64,000 bases of DNA, taken from contig JAKFGP010000054.1 of the NCBI GenBank assembly GCA_021502835.1, forward strand, positions 1 through 64,000, given 5' to 3'. The stretch comes from Streptomyces thinghirensis. Lineage in GTDB: Bacteria; Actinomycetota; Actinomycetia; Streptomycetales; Streptomycetaceae. Both the position numbers and the translations under genes were made by a program. Shown here piece by piece: positions 1-13,439 of this stretch (positions within the stretch are counted from its first letter, which is position 1; each line of letters starts with the position of its first letter). A model generated the notes under the pieces. That model was not told the DNA's origin. It saw only the letters and a list, made by a program, of their open reading frames with translations, and searched no databases.

Positions 1-4452
<4,452 letters not shown>

Positions 4453-4454
4453 GT

Positions 4455-4471
4455 TGCTCGCGTCCACTGTG
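4455..4471 (+). other. Pre-23S processing stem, 3' arm
   Basis: TGCTCGCGTCCACTGTG pairs perfectly with 1308-1324 across the whole 23S gene. It marks the 3' boundary of 23S and the start of the 23S-5S spacer. Confidence 0.85.
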
Positions 4472-4536
4472 TTGGTTCTGAAACCACGAACAACCCGCCC
4501 CGGGCCACGGGGTGTGCTGGTTGTCTGTTTCATAGT

Positions 4537-4655
4537 GTTTCGGTGGTCATAGCGTAGGGAAACGCCCGGTTACATTTCGAACCCGGAAGCTAAGCCTTAC
4601 AGCGCCGATGGTACTGCAGGGGGGACCCTGTGGGGGAGAGTAGGACGCCGCCGAA
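4537..4655 (+). rRNA. rrf: 5S ribosomal RNA
   Basis: About 119 bases, from GTTTCGGTGGTCATAGCG to the pairing 3' end CCGCCGAAC. It includes the conserved CCCGGTTACATTTCGAACC block and TACTGCAGGGGGGACC. It is the last gene of the rRNA operon and is followed directly by a terminator. Confidence 0.96.
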
Positions 4656-4670
4656 CAATCATTGCGAGGA

Positions 4671-4699
4671 AACCCCGCACCGGGAACGGTGCGGGGTTT
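4671..4699 (+). terminator. Terminator of the rRNA operon
   Basis: AACCCCGCACC and GGTGCGGGGTTT form an 11-bp perfect stem around a short GGGAAC-type loop, 15 bases after 5S. Confidence 0.85.
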
Positions 4700-4730
4700 C
4701 TACGTTTACAGTCGCGTTTACTGTCTTTGT

Positions 4731-5375
4731 ATGCGCTACGACCTGGTTATCTTCGACAACGACGGCGTGCTCGTCGACAGCGAGCCGATCTCCAATCGGC
4801 TGCTGGCCGGCTATCTGACCGAGCTGGGGCACCCCGTCGTACGACGACTCCCTCCGGGACTACATGGGTGCCGCGACGCATCGGGTTCATGACCTCATCC
4901 TGGAGCGGACGGGCCGGCGGCTGCTGGCGACTTCGACGACGTCTTCCACGGGCGGGTGTTCGCCGCCTTCGAGGCGGGACCTGGAGCCGGTGCCCGGGGC
5001 GGTCGGCGTGCTCGAAAGCTCGCGGCGGACGGGGTGGCGTACTGCGTGGCCTCGTCCGGGAGCCATGAGCGGATTCGGGTGGGGCATCGGAAGACCGGGC
5101 TGGACCGGTGGTTCGACGACGAGCGGATCTTCAGTTCCCAGGACGTGGGGCGGGGGAAGCCGGCGCCGGATCTGTTCCTGCACGCCGCCGAGCGGATGGG
5201 GGTCGCGCCGGAGCGGTGTGTCGTGATCGAGGACAGCCCGCTCGGCGTTCGGGCGGCTGTCGAGGCCGGGATGGATGTGTACGGGTTCACCGCGATGACG
5301 CCGGCGGCGAAGCTCGCCGGGGTGACCCAACTCTTCGGCGACATGGGTGAACTGGCCGATCTGCTGGTGCGCTGA
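4731..5375 (+). CDS. HAD-family phosphatase, beta-phosphoglucomutase-like
   Basis: A phosphohydrolase or phosphomutase of the haloacid dehalogenase superfamily, about 214 residues, cytoplasmic. It starts MRYDLVIFDNDGVLVDSEP (motif I nucleophile FDNDG). Then come motif II VASSGS, the motif III lysine in GRGKPAPDLFL and motif IV VIEDSPLGV, the order of subfamily IA enzymes such as beta-phosphoglucomutase and phosphoglycolate phosphatase. The substrate is not predictable. The ATG at 4731 is the first in frame after the rRNA terminator and gives the expected N-terminus. The reading frame breaks near 4840 and again near 4955, consistent with sequencing error because all four motifs survive. Confidence 0.85.
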
Positions 5376-5455
5376 CAGAACTGAACAGAGCTGAGCCGAA
5401 TTCATCTTTGGCTGGATCTACCCACCGGGTAGGCGGGAGCCCTACGCTCGCCGCC

Positions 5456-6704
5456 ATGACTGATGTGCTGCGGCGCGGCGGGGTCTCGTTGGCGTTCGGC
5501 TTCTTCGCCCAGGGTGTCGCTTTCGCTCTGCTCGTCACGCGCATCCCGGCCATCCAGGACCGGTACGGCGTCTCCGACGCGCTGCTGCCCGTCTTCCCTG
5601 GCCGCCGTGCCGATTCTGGCCGGTGTGGGGAGTGTGGTCACCGGGCGCCTGGTGCGGCGGGTGCGGCCGAGCCGGTTGCTGCGCTGGTCCCAGCCCGTGG
5701 TGCTGTTGGCGCTGCTCGGTGTCGGCGCGGGGGACCGGATGGCGGTGCTGGCCGTCGCACTCGCCGTGTTCGGGCTCGCCGTGGGTGCGTTGGACGCCTC
5801 GATGAACATGCTCGGGGTGAGCCTGCAGCGGTCGTACGGGCGCAGCATCATGCTGGGATTCCACGCGGCGTACAGCCTGGGCGGGATTCTGGGGGCCTCG
5901 CTGGCCTGGGCGGGGGGCGCACTGGGACCTGACGTTGTGGGTGTCGTATCTGCCGGTCGTGGCGGTGCTGGTGCCGGCCGCCCTGGTGGGCAGCAGGTGG
6001 TACGTCGACGGGCCGGGCCGTGATGGGGAGCCCGGTGTGGAGGGGCGCCGAAGGGGGAGGGCGTCGGCGTCGGGTTCAAGGTGCTGTTGCCGCTGTGTCT
6101 GGTGATGACGTTCGCGTACATCGGGGACTCGACCGTCTCCAACTGGAGCGCGAAGTACCTCCAGGACGTGCTGGGGAGTTCCGGAGCAGCTGGCCACTGT
6201 GCCGTACAACGTGTACATGGTGACCACGCTGGTGGGGCGCGCCGTCGGGGACTTCGGGGTGCGGCGGTTCGGGGCCGTGGCGGTGGTGCGGGGCGGGGCG
6301 GTCGTCGCGGCGGTTGGGTTCGCCGTGGTGGCGGGAGCGCCGGGGGCCTGGGTGGGGATGCTCGGGTTCATGTTGCTGGGGCTGGGGTTGTGCGTGCTGG
6401 TGCCGCAGACGTTCGCGGCGGCGGGGCGGCTGGCTGCGGAGCGGGACGGCCGGGCCGGGGGCAATCCGACGCGGCGGTGGCGCGGCTCAATGTCTTCAAC
6501 TACGTCGGTTTTCTGGTCGGTTCGCCGTTGGTGGGAGCGCTGGGGGATGCCTGGAGCTATCGCGGGGCCATGCTCGTACCGATGGTGTTGGTGCTGGTGA
6601 CGGTCGTGTACGCCCGGTCGTTCGAGGCTCAACCGGACCGATACGGTGGCGGGCATGAGCGGCCGCGCACAGCTGATGTGGGACGAGGCAGTAACGGGCT
6701 ATGA
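5456..6704 (+). CDS. MFS transporter
   Basis: A major facilitator superfamily permease of about 410 residues. The first helix segment is SLAFGFFAQGVAFALLVTR from the ATG at 5456. Further hydrophobic segments follow (VVLLALLGVGAGDRMAVLAV; LGFMLLGLGLCVLV; the last near VPMVLVLVTVVYA). Small-residue motifs such as AAYSLGGILGASLAWAGGAL fit the YbjJ/Bcr-like drug and sugar exporter group. Substrate unknown. At least four frame breaks (near 5590, 5925, 6185 and 6470) make it unreadable as a single frame. The true stop may lie slightly before 6704. Its end overlaps the start of the acuC-type gene, so the two are probably cotranscribed. Confidence 0.8.
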
Positions 6705-7732
6705 CTTCGGCCCGGATCACCCGATGGATCGGTCCCGGCTCGCCCTGACTCGAGGACTGGTCGGGGCCCTGGGGCTCGACCGTGAGGTGGAAGGTCGTCG
6801 CGGCGCGGCCGGCCGGGAGTCGACGCTGCGGCTCGTCCACCGGGAGGACTACATCGAGGCGGTGAAGGCGGCCTCTGTGGATCCGGGCTCGGCGGACCGG
6901 GTCGGTACGGGCTCGGGACGATCGACGATCCGGCCTTCGCGGGGATGCACGAGGCGTCCTCGCTGATCGCCGGGCAGTCGGTGGGGGCGGCGGAGGCGGT
7001 GTGGCGCGGAGGACGCGCTGACGCGGTGAACTTCGCGGGCGGGCTGCACCATACGATGCCGGGCGCGGCCTCGGGGTTCTGTGTGGCTACAACGACGCGG
7101 CGCTGGCGATCGCGCGCGGCTGCTGGAGCTGGGGGCCGAGCGGGTCGCGTATGTGGATGTGGACGTGCATCACGGGGACGGGGTGCAGGCGGCGTTCTGG
7201 GAGGACCCGCGGGTTCTGACGGTCTCGCTGCACGAGCATCCGGCGACGCTGTTCCCGCAGACCGGGTGGCCGGAGGAGACCGGGGCGGACTGCGCGGAGG
7301 GTCGGCGGTGAATGTGGCGTTGCCGGCGGGGACCGGGGACGCGGGGTGGCTGCGGGCGTTCCACGCGGTGGTGCCGGAGGTGCTCGCGGACTTCCGGCCG
7401 CAGGTGCTGGTGACTCAGCACGGTGCGGACACGCACTTCGAGGATCCGCTGGCGCATCTGGCGGTGTCGTTGGACGCGCAGCGGAGCAGGTGCAGGTGGC
7501 GTGTCATGAGCTGGCGCACGAGTACGCCGGGGGCCGGTGGGTGGCGCTGGGGGGCAGGGGTTGCGGTGGTGGATGTGGTGCGCGGTCGTGGACGCATCTG
7601 GTGGGGATCGCGGCGGGGCGGCCGGTGGAGCCGGAGACGGTGATTCCGGAGGGGTGGCGGCAGGAGGTGTACGCGCGGACGCGGCAGCTTGGGCCGATGC
7701 GGATGACTGATGGGCGGTGGCCGGTGGGGTGA
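6655..7732 (+). CDS. acuC: AcuC-family acetoin utilization / histone-deacetylase-like amidohydrolase
   Basis: A zinc-dependent deacetylase of the arginase/HDAC fold, about 358 residues. It begins MSGRAQLMWDEAVTGYDF. Active-site signatures appear in order across the broken frames: GGLHHTMPGAASGF (catalytic histidines), YVDVDVHHGDGVQ (zinc aspartate and histidine), and TQHGADTHFEDPLAHL (second zinc aspartate). In Bacillus AcuC deacetylates acetyl-CoA synthetase; the same role is likely but not shown here. The ATG at 6655 is preferred over a GTG at 6646 because it gives the family N-terminus. The frame changes near 6910, 7080, 7300 and 7480. Confidence 0.88.
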
Positions 7733-8058
7733 GCGTCGTGGGAGGCGGGGTACGGACCCCGCGGATCGGTTGGACCAGGCGGTGGTGGCGGCTCGACGGG
7801 CGGTGTTTCCGTTGCGGGGGTTGTTGGCGTAGCGGGCGGTGCCTTCTGGGCCGGCGTTTGTGGGGGCCCCGGCGTCGGTGCGGGCCGGGGGGTGGGCGTC
7901 GCGGCCCGGCGGTGCGGGGTGCCCGCTGCGCCCGCCCGTGCCCGCCAGCGGCACGACTCCCCGCAGTTGGGGGGCGGCGCGGAAGTGTTACGCCGGTCGT
8001 GGGTAAAGTTCCCGCGTTCCCCGGTGCGGGGGCGGGACGAACCGGCAGCATCGGGTTC
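7733..8058 (+). other. Intergenic region, no gene recognised
   Basis: About 325 bases of G+C-rich sequence between the deacetylase gene and the phosphatase-like gene. Open frames here are low-complexity Pro/Arg/Gly-rich shadows. I see no RNA gene or clear terminator. Confidence 0.5.
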
Positions 8059-8876
8059 GTGCTGACCCGTCGAGCTCTTCGGGCTCATCTTCTGGACGTT
8101 CGTCTTGCCGGGGTCGTGGCGACTTCCCGGGAGGTGAGTCTGCGGGTTACCGGTTGTTCGCCGCACGGGATCGCGGGTGCTGATCGGGATCGACCCGGCA
8201 GGAGGCTGGGGGCGAGCGGGACCTGCTCGGGCTGATGGCGGACAGGTGTGGGGTTTCGGCCGATCCGCGCGATACTTCGGGCCGGGATGCGATCGACCCC
8301 GATCGGACACTGGCCGCGCTGGATACTTTCGCCGGCCGGCTCGCCGCCCGGTCGCTCAGCGTCGCGCACCGGTCCTCCTCGGCACCGGGCACCCTCATCG
8401 GCTGCTCGGCTCCTACGCCGCCTTGGCCGAGGCGCTGTCGGCGGCGGGATGTGCTGTCCTCACCCCGGCGCAGGGTCGCTGTGTCGACATAACGACCCGG
8501 TTCGGTCTACGCACGTACAACCTCGACTACGTCGGGGAGTCGCGTTGGTGCGGGAACCCGGCGCCGGGCGCGCCGGTGGTGAGCCCGGCGCACACACCCA
8601 TTCGCCGCTCCCGGTTCGTACCGTGCTGGCCGCCGCGGCCGACGCCGGCGGGCCACTTCGAGCTGGTGATCGGGGACCACGGCTGGGTCTGCGGAGCGGA
8701 GGTCAGCTGGGGTTCGAAGGCCATCGGGCCGGCCGATACGGACGATCCCGCGCTCTTCGTCGGTGAGGCGGAGGGGTTCGTGTCCGTCGTCGTTCCACTT
8801 GATGACGCCGTGCGGTCCGAGTACTACCGGCCGCTTACCCGCTCACGTACTCAATCGGGCGTGTCTGTCACGGTAG
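8059..8876 (+). CDS. Phosphatase-like protein of the conserved bdtA neighbourhood
   Basis: About 270 residues, reconstructed over several frame breaks. The N-terminus is VLTRRALRAHLLDVRLAGVV, followed by RVLIGIDP and LMADRCGVSADP. The core has LLGTGHPHRLLGSYAALAEA, then TRFGLRTYNLDYV and LVIGDHGWVCGA. The end is FVGEAEG, VVVPLDDAVRSEYYRPL and NRACLSR. Streptomyces orthologues are annotated simply as phosphatase; I cannot name a substrate, and the function rests only on that annotation. The GTG at 8059 is chosen because it gives the complete conserved N-terminus. It sits upstream of the BdtA-like gene on the same strand. Confidence 0.7.
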
Positions 8877-9003
8877 GGAAGCGATGGGTGCACCTCTTCC
8901 CCATTCGCATCACCCGCCCCTACATTGGGAGTGAGCACGCAGCGACGAAGAGTCACCGGAAGGGAAGCCGGTGGCCGTCGAGTGCGGAAGGTTCAGGTGT
9001 GTC

Positions 9004-9219
9004 ATGGCTGCAGCTGGCGAGAGGCCTCTCGAACGAGGTTCAGTTCCTTACCGTGGCGGAGGTCGCCTCGGTGATGCGCGTGTCCAAGATGACCGTGTAC
9101 CGGTTGGTGCACAGCGGTCATCTGCCCGCGATCCGGGTGGGACGGTCGGTTCCGCGTCCCGGAGCAAGCGGTTCACGAGTACCTCCGCGAGAGCTACAGT
9201 GGGGGTGGAAACGGCCTGA
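9004..9219 (+). CDS. bdtA: BdtA-like excisionase-family (BldC/MerR-like) DNA-binding protein
   Basis: A small protein of about 70 residues with one winged-helix DNA-binding domain. After MAAAGERPL and NEVQFLTVAEVASVMRV comes SKMTVYRLVHSGHLPAIRVG, the helix-turn-helix of the excisionase/BldC family, then a tail ending YVGVETA. In S. coelicolor the gene at this place, next to bS22 and bldN, is bdtA, a target of the developmental repressor BldD (from memory). The start and stop lie in the same frame but the middle is shifted by two compensating indels (near 9035 and 9150). It is expected to act as a cytoplasmic transcription regulator. Confidence 0.82.
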   Translation: MAAAGERPLERGSVPYRGGGRLGDARVQDDRVPVGAQRSSARDPGGTVGSASRSKRFTSTSARATVGVETA

Positions 9220-9327
9220 CGACCTCGATTACGACCTCAGCGCTCGGGCGGGTAGGCTGGCCCCTCGTAGGTCGTGTGGGCCCATGGCGCTCACCAACCG
9301 AGTGATGAGAAGTGAGCGAGGATAGTC

Positions 9328-9420
9328 GTGGGCTCTGTTATCGAAGCGGCGCAAGCGGATGGCCAGAGAAGCACCGCAAGCTGCTCAAGCGCACGCGCGT
9401 TCAGCGTCGCAACAAAGTAA
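9328..9420 (+). CDS. Small ribosomal protein bS22 (AURKAIP1/COX24 domain), damaged frame
   Basis: The intact Streptomyces protein is a 32-residue, very basic peptide starting MGSVIKKRRKRMAKKKHRK that binds the 30S subunit. Here the start GTG GGC TCT GTT ATC, the middle (KLLKRTRVQRRN) and the TAA are present. Single or triple bases are missing at three AAG-repeat tracts (near 9343, 9367 and 9413), so the frame is broken. Losses exactly at short tandem repeats point to sequencing error, not a pseudogene. A strong terminator follows. Confidence 0.85.
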   Translation: MGSVIEAAQADGQRSTASCSSARAFSVATK

Positions 9421-9448
9421 GCGACGCTGCGCCGTCAGCGTGTTCTGT

Positions 9449-9474
9449 GGCCCCCACCGCATCCGGTGGGGGCC
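9449..9474 (+). terminator. Terminator after bS22
   Basis: GGCCCCCACCG and CGGTGGGGGCC form an 11-bp perfect stem with a four-base loop, 28 bases after the bS22 stop. Confidence 0.85.
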
Positions 9475-9631
9475 GCAATCACGTCAGGGGGCCGGGGGGC
9501 GCCGATGACCGCGAATTCCCGTCACTTGCTGCATCCGGCGGTCATCACGGCGCAACACCGACCGGCTAGGTTGGCCCGCGGACCGGGGAACGCGGCGGGC
9601 TAGCAGGTAGGGCGGAAGGAAGGCGCTGATC

Positions 9632-10691
9632 TTGGGCAAGGTCGTGCTCGTGACCAGGTGGCCCGTCAGCTGGGGGCCGGTTCGTGCGGCGCATCCAGCG
9701 TGATCCCGACGTGGACCGGGTCGTCGGCGTGGACGCCGTCGCGCACGGGCACCATCTGGGCGGCGCGGACTTCGTCCAGGCGGACATCCGGCAGTCGGCC
9801 ATCGGGCGCATCCTCGCCGAGACGGGGGCCGACACGGTCGTCCACCTGGACGTCACGGGCACGCCGCTGGGCAGCGGCAGCCGTACCGTCGGTCAAGGAG
9901 ACCAACGTCATCGGCACGATGCAGCTGCTCGGTGCCTGCCAGAAGTCGCCGACCGTGCAGCGGCTGGTGGTGAAGTCCAGTACGAACGTCTACGGGTCCG
10001 CGCCGCGCGACCCGGCCGTCTGCTACCGAGACCACCGCGCCCAAGTCGCTGCCGAGCGGCGGCTTCGCCAAGGACGCGGTCGAGGTCGAGGGGTACGTAC
10101 GGGGGTTCGCGCGGCGTCGGCCGGACGTGGCGGTGACCGTGCTGCGGTTCGCCAACATCCTCGGCCCGAGCGCGGACACACCGCTCGCCTCGTACTTCGG
10201 GCTGCCGGTGCTGCCGACGGTGTTCGGCTACGACCCGCGGTTGCAGTTCGTGCACGAGGACGACGTGATCGAGGTGTTGCGGATCTCCTCGCACGAGCGC
10301 GGCGGGGCACACTGAACAGCGGCACCTTCAACATCGCCGGCGACGGTGTCCTGCTGCTCTCCCAGTGCTCGCGCCGGCTGGGCCGCCCCACGGTGCCGCT
10401 GCTGCTGCCCGCGGTCACCTGGGCGGGCTCGCTCGTGCGTACGCTGGGAATGACGGACTTCTCCCCGAGCAGATCCGGCTGCTCACCCACGGGCGGGCGG
10501 TGGACACCACGCAGATGCGGGAGACCCTGGGTTTCCGGCCGAAGTACACGACGGCCGGGGCGTTCGCGGACTTCGCGCGCGGTCGCGGTGCCGGGCTGCT
10601 GCCGCCCGAGGCCCTCGCGGGGGCCGTCGACCGGATCGCGGAGCTGTCCTTGCGGGGCAGTGGCCACCTCCCGACGCAGAGCGCCAACTGA
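9632..10691 (+). CDS. NAD-dependent epimerase/dehydratase family protein (extended SDR)
   Basis: About 352 residues. The start is TTG (9632) after the ribosome-binding site GGAAGGAA, giving MGKVVLVT, the first beta strand of a Rossmann fold. Then follow FVRRIQRDPDVDRVVGVDAV, ADFVQADIRQ, ADTVVHLDVTGTP, KETNVIGTMQLLGACQ and LVVKSSTNVYGSAP (the Ser/Tyr region of extended SDRs). The C-terminal half has VLRFANILGP, FGYDPRLQFVHEDDVIEVL, FNIAGDGVLLLSQ and ETLGFRPKYTTA. This is the UDP-sugar-epimerase architecture, but the substrate is unknown. It is followed after 14 bases by an acyltransferase gene, a conserved Streptomyces pairing that hints at a role in envelope lipid or glycan metabolism (inference). 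Frame breaks near 9670, 9880, 10020, 10310 and 10470. Confidence 0.85.
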
Positions 10692-10705
10692 GGAGCGCAT
10701 CAACG

Positions 10706-11789
10706 ATGGCGGACGCCAAGGTCATTCCGTTCGACGACGACCGGTCGCGGGGGAGCGGCCAGAACGCGGCCCAGCGCCCGGCGCGGCGGCGCGGCGCGGG
10801 GAGGCCGCCGCAAGGGCACGGCGGAGTCGGTGCCGGTACGTGAGGTGCAGCCCCTGCCGGTGCGGGGGGCCGCGCAGGATGATGTGCCGGTGACACATGA
10901 GTCGCCCGAGCCGTCCGGCGCGCCCGAGCCGCGGGCACAGGACGCGGACGGTGGTCTGGAGCGGCGTATCGCGGGGGTCTGGCGTTCCTGCGCCGCCGGC
11001 TCACCGGCGACTACGAGGTCGACGACTTCGGCTACGACGCCGAACTCACCGACCAGGTGCTGATGTCCATGCTGCGGCCGGTGTACGAGAAGTACTTCCG
11101 GGTCGAGGTGAAGGGCGTGGAGAACATCCCGTCCGAGGGCGGCGCGCTGATCGTCGCCAACCACTCGGGGACGCTGCCGCTGGACGGGTTGATGATGCAG
11201 GTCGCGGTGCACGACCATCATCCGGCCGACCGGCATCTGCGGCTGCTGGCGGCGGACCTGGTGTTCGTGCTGCCGGTGGTCAACGAGCTGGCGCGCAAGC
11301 TCGGGCACACGCTGGCCTGCGCGGAGGACGCCGAACGGCTGCTCGGTCAGGGCGAGCTGGTCGGGGTGATGCCGGAGGGTTTCAAGGGCGTCGGCAAGCC
11401 GTTCAGCGAGCGCTACAAGCTCCAGCGTTTCGGGCGCGGCGGCTTCGTGTCCACGGCGCTGCGGCAGGGTGTGCCGATCGTTCCGTGCTCGATCGTCGGG
11501 GCGGAGGAGATCTACCCGATGATCGGCAACGCCAAGACGGTCGGCGCGGCTGCTGGGCTTCCCGTACTTCCCGCTGACGCCGACCTTCCCGTGGCTGGGG
11601 CCGCTGGGTGCGGTGCCGTTGCCGACGAAGTGGACGATCCAGTTCGGTGAGCCGATCCCGACGGACGGCTATCCGCCGGAGGCGGCTGAGGATCCGATGC
11701 TGATGTTCAACTTGACCGACCAGGTGCGGGAGCAGATTCAGCACACGCTGTGCAAGCTGCTGGTGCAGCGGAGGTCGGTGTTCTTCTGA
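10706..11789 (+). CDS. Lysophospholipid acyltransferase family protein (PlsC-like)
   Basis: About 360 residues. A polar N-terminal 100 residues (MADAKVIPFDDDRSRG...) precedes the acyltransferase domain. The catalytic box ANHSGTLPLDGLMM (NHxxxxxD) is near residue 150. Substrate-binding motifs are GVMPEGFKGVGKPF and GVPIVPCSIVGAEEIYP. The tail KWTIQFGEPIPTDGYPPEA and LTDQVREQIQHTL fits 1-acylglycerol-3-phosphate acyltransferases, which make phosphatidic acid at the membrane. It lies in one operon with the epimerase-like gene (14-base gap). Frame breaks near 10800, 10980 and 11545. Confidence 0.87.
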
Positions 11790-11810
11790 CGTGCGTCGGT
11801 ACGGTACGTC

Positions 11811-11851
11811 GGTGGGGTGCCCCCTGTGTGACACCAAGGGGGCACCCCACC
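11811..11851. terminator. Bidirectional terminator between acyltransferase gene and rsbN
   Basis: GGTGGGGTGCCCCCT (11811-11825) is complementary to AGGGGGCACCCCACC (11837-11851), a 15-bp stem in the short gap between two convergent genes. Confidence 0.88.
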
Positions 11852-11854
11852 GGC

Positions 11855-13148
11855 TCAGTCGGCGTCCTCGCCCTCGATGCCCAGGCCCGGCAGGAGGCCC
11901 GGCAGGAGGGGCGGCAGGGTGACGTCCGGCTCGGCGGGCGGGGTGTTGTCGCCCGCCGGCGGGGAGGCGGTGCCGGTGTCCTTCGGCGGGTCGAGCAGGC
12001 CGCCTGTGCCGCCGCCGAGCAGGCCGTCCTTCTCCTTGCCGGAGTCGGTCGACTCGCTGGGGCTGCCGCTGTCCGTGCGTCCGCGCTCGGACGTACCGTC
12101 GTCGCCGTTGCCGGGGGCCGACGAGTGGCCGGAGCCCGGGGTGTCGGTGGTCGTCGACTCGGAGCCGCCCCGTCGGCCGCCGTCTCCGGTGTCGTCGTCC
12201 CGGGTGGGCGGCTGCGGCAGCATGGACTGCAGCGGTGCCACGTCGTCCTCTATGGCGTCGAAGACCGACGACACCTGCTCGCTGACGTCCCCGAGCTGCA
12301 CGGGCAGGCGCTCGCGCAGTGCTCCCCAGGCCTCCCGGGTGGGATGGGAGAAGGCGGAGAGGGCCTGCGCCGGGGGCCAGTGAGTCGGGATCCCGGGCGT
12401 AGGCCGCGCTGAGTAGGCGATGGCCCTCGGAGGCGTCGTGCCGCATGCCGGACAGCGCGCGGCGGACCTCGCCGAGGGACTCGTGGTCGAGGGCGGCAGC
12501 CCCGCCCGCCCACCCCCCACCCACCCCCCCCCCCCCCCCCCCCCGCTGCGGTCGCGTTCCATGAGCCGGCGTGCTTCGTTCAGCCGGGTCGACGCCAGGT
12601 CCAGGTAGGGCCCGGCCGCGCTCGTCGTCCCCTTCGGCGAGGCCGAGGCGGAAGTCCTCTATGCCGCGCTTGAGGCCGTAGAGCGAGTCGCCGGGCAGGG
12701 CGTCGAACTGGCGGCGGCGACTCCGCCGAAGGCTCCGGCGGCCACGCTCACGCTCAGTCCGCCCGCGGTGAGGCCCTTGGCCAGCCGCGAGCGCGGCCGG
12801 AACCTCTTCAGCGGGGCCGCCCGGTGGGTGCCGCGCGCCCGGCGTTGCTCCGGGACCGAAGTGTCCGCCGCCCCGCCCGCGGTGCCCTCTTGCAGCATGG
12901 CCTCGAACGCTGCCACCAGCTGGGCCCGCTGGACGACCTTGACCTCGGGATCCAGCTGTGGCCGGGGGAGCAGCGTCTCCAGACCGGTGGCGAGGGTCAA
13001 GAGACAACCCTGCTCCGGTCGGTTCCGCGGTGGCCCCGGCAGCTGCCGGTCCTTCGGACTGCTCGGTCGCCGCCCCGGGATCGGACTGCTCCTCCAGAGC
13101 CTGGGCGAAGGCGTTCGCCCGCCGGTGTGCCGATACGTTCGCGATCAC
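11855..13148 (-). CDS. rsbN: RsbN, membrane anti-sigma factor for BldN
   Basis: About 430 residues. The N-terminal cytoplasmic domain (MIANVSAHRRANAFAQALEE; then LETLLPRPQLDPEVKVVQRA) is the sigma-binding part in the Streptomyces family. A single membrane segment (GGLSVSVAAGAFGGVAAASS) follows near residue 140. Next is an extracytoplasmic DUF5667-type region with LPGDSLYGLKRGIEDFRLGL and LDHESLGEVRRALSGMRHD, then a Gly/Ser/Pro/Thr-rich tail ending GIEGEDAD. The GTG at 13148 is chosen over one three codons upstream because AGGAGG (13157-13162) is then eight bases away. RsbN holds BldN inactive in development. The gene lies just downstream of bldN on the same strand, with its own promoter. It contains a 21-base homopolymer and several frame breaks. 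Confidence 0.88.
12524..12544 (+). repeat. 21-base poly-C tract inside rsbN
   Basis: An uninterrupted run of 21 C (poly-G on the coding strand), preceded by further C-rich sequence from about 12500. It encodes a poly-glycine segment in the extracytoplasmic part of RsbN, between MERDRS and LDHESLGEV. Its true length is uncertain. Confidence 0.7.
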
Positions 13149-13280
13149 TGGCGGCACCTCCTCTCGTCATGACGGTCGACTCCCCAGGGGGTCCTGAGGG
13201 TTGCGCCCCCTGATCGGAACCACCCGATCGTGTGATCCGGAGTCGGTCGGGGAGCGACCACAGGGAGCCTGCATCCCGCA

Positions 13281-13308
13281 CAACGAGCGGCGCGGCACTT
13301 GGGTTACG
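13281..13308 (-). promoter_or_regulatory. BldN-type promoter for rsbN
   Basis: Read on the minus strand: -35 CGTAAC (13308-13303), 17-base spacer, -10 CGTTG (13285-13281), about 130 bases upstream of the rsbN start. As I recall, BldN-dependent promoters have CGTAAC and CGTTG elements, and rsbN is known to be transcribed by BldN itself in Streptomyces. The sequence thus shows the expected negative feedback loop. Confidence 0.75.
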
Positions 13309-13439
13309 GACGGTGGATGATCGGACCGCGAACCCAACCGACTTTCACCGAAGGTGATTTGGGAATTGCGGAGGGTCGCGGCGGTAGGTGGGTGGGTGCG
13401 GGCGGGGTGCGTCCGCGGCGCCTCGGGGGCGCCCGGGGC

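Noticed and set aside
7170..8051. Minus-strand gene over the acuC/phosphatase gap
   Set aside because: Low-complexity Pro/Arg frame, antisense to acuC for most of its length, no start signal or family.
9312..9569. 85-residue open frame over bS22
   Set aside because: The bS22 start, core and stop are recognisable; the longer frame arises from missing bases in AAG tracts.
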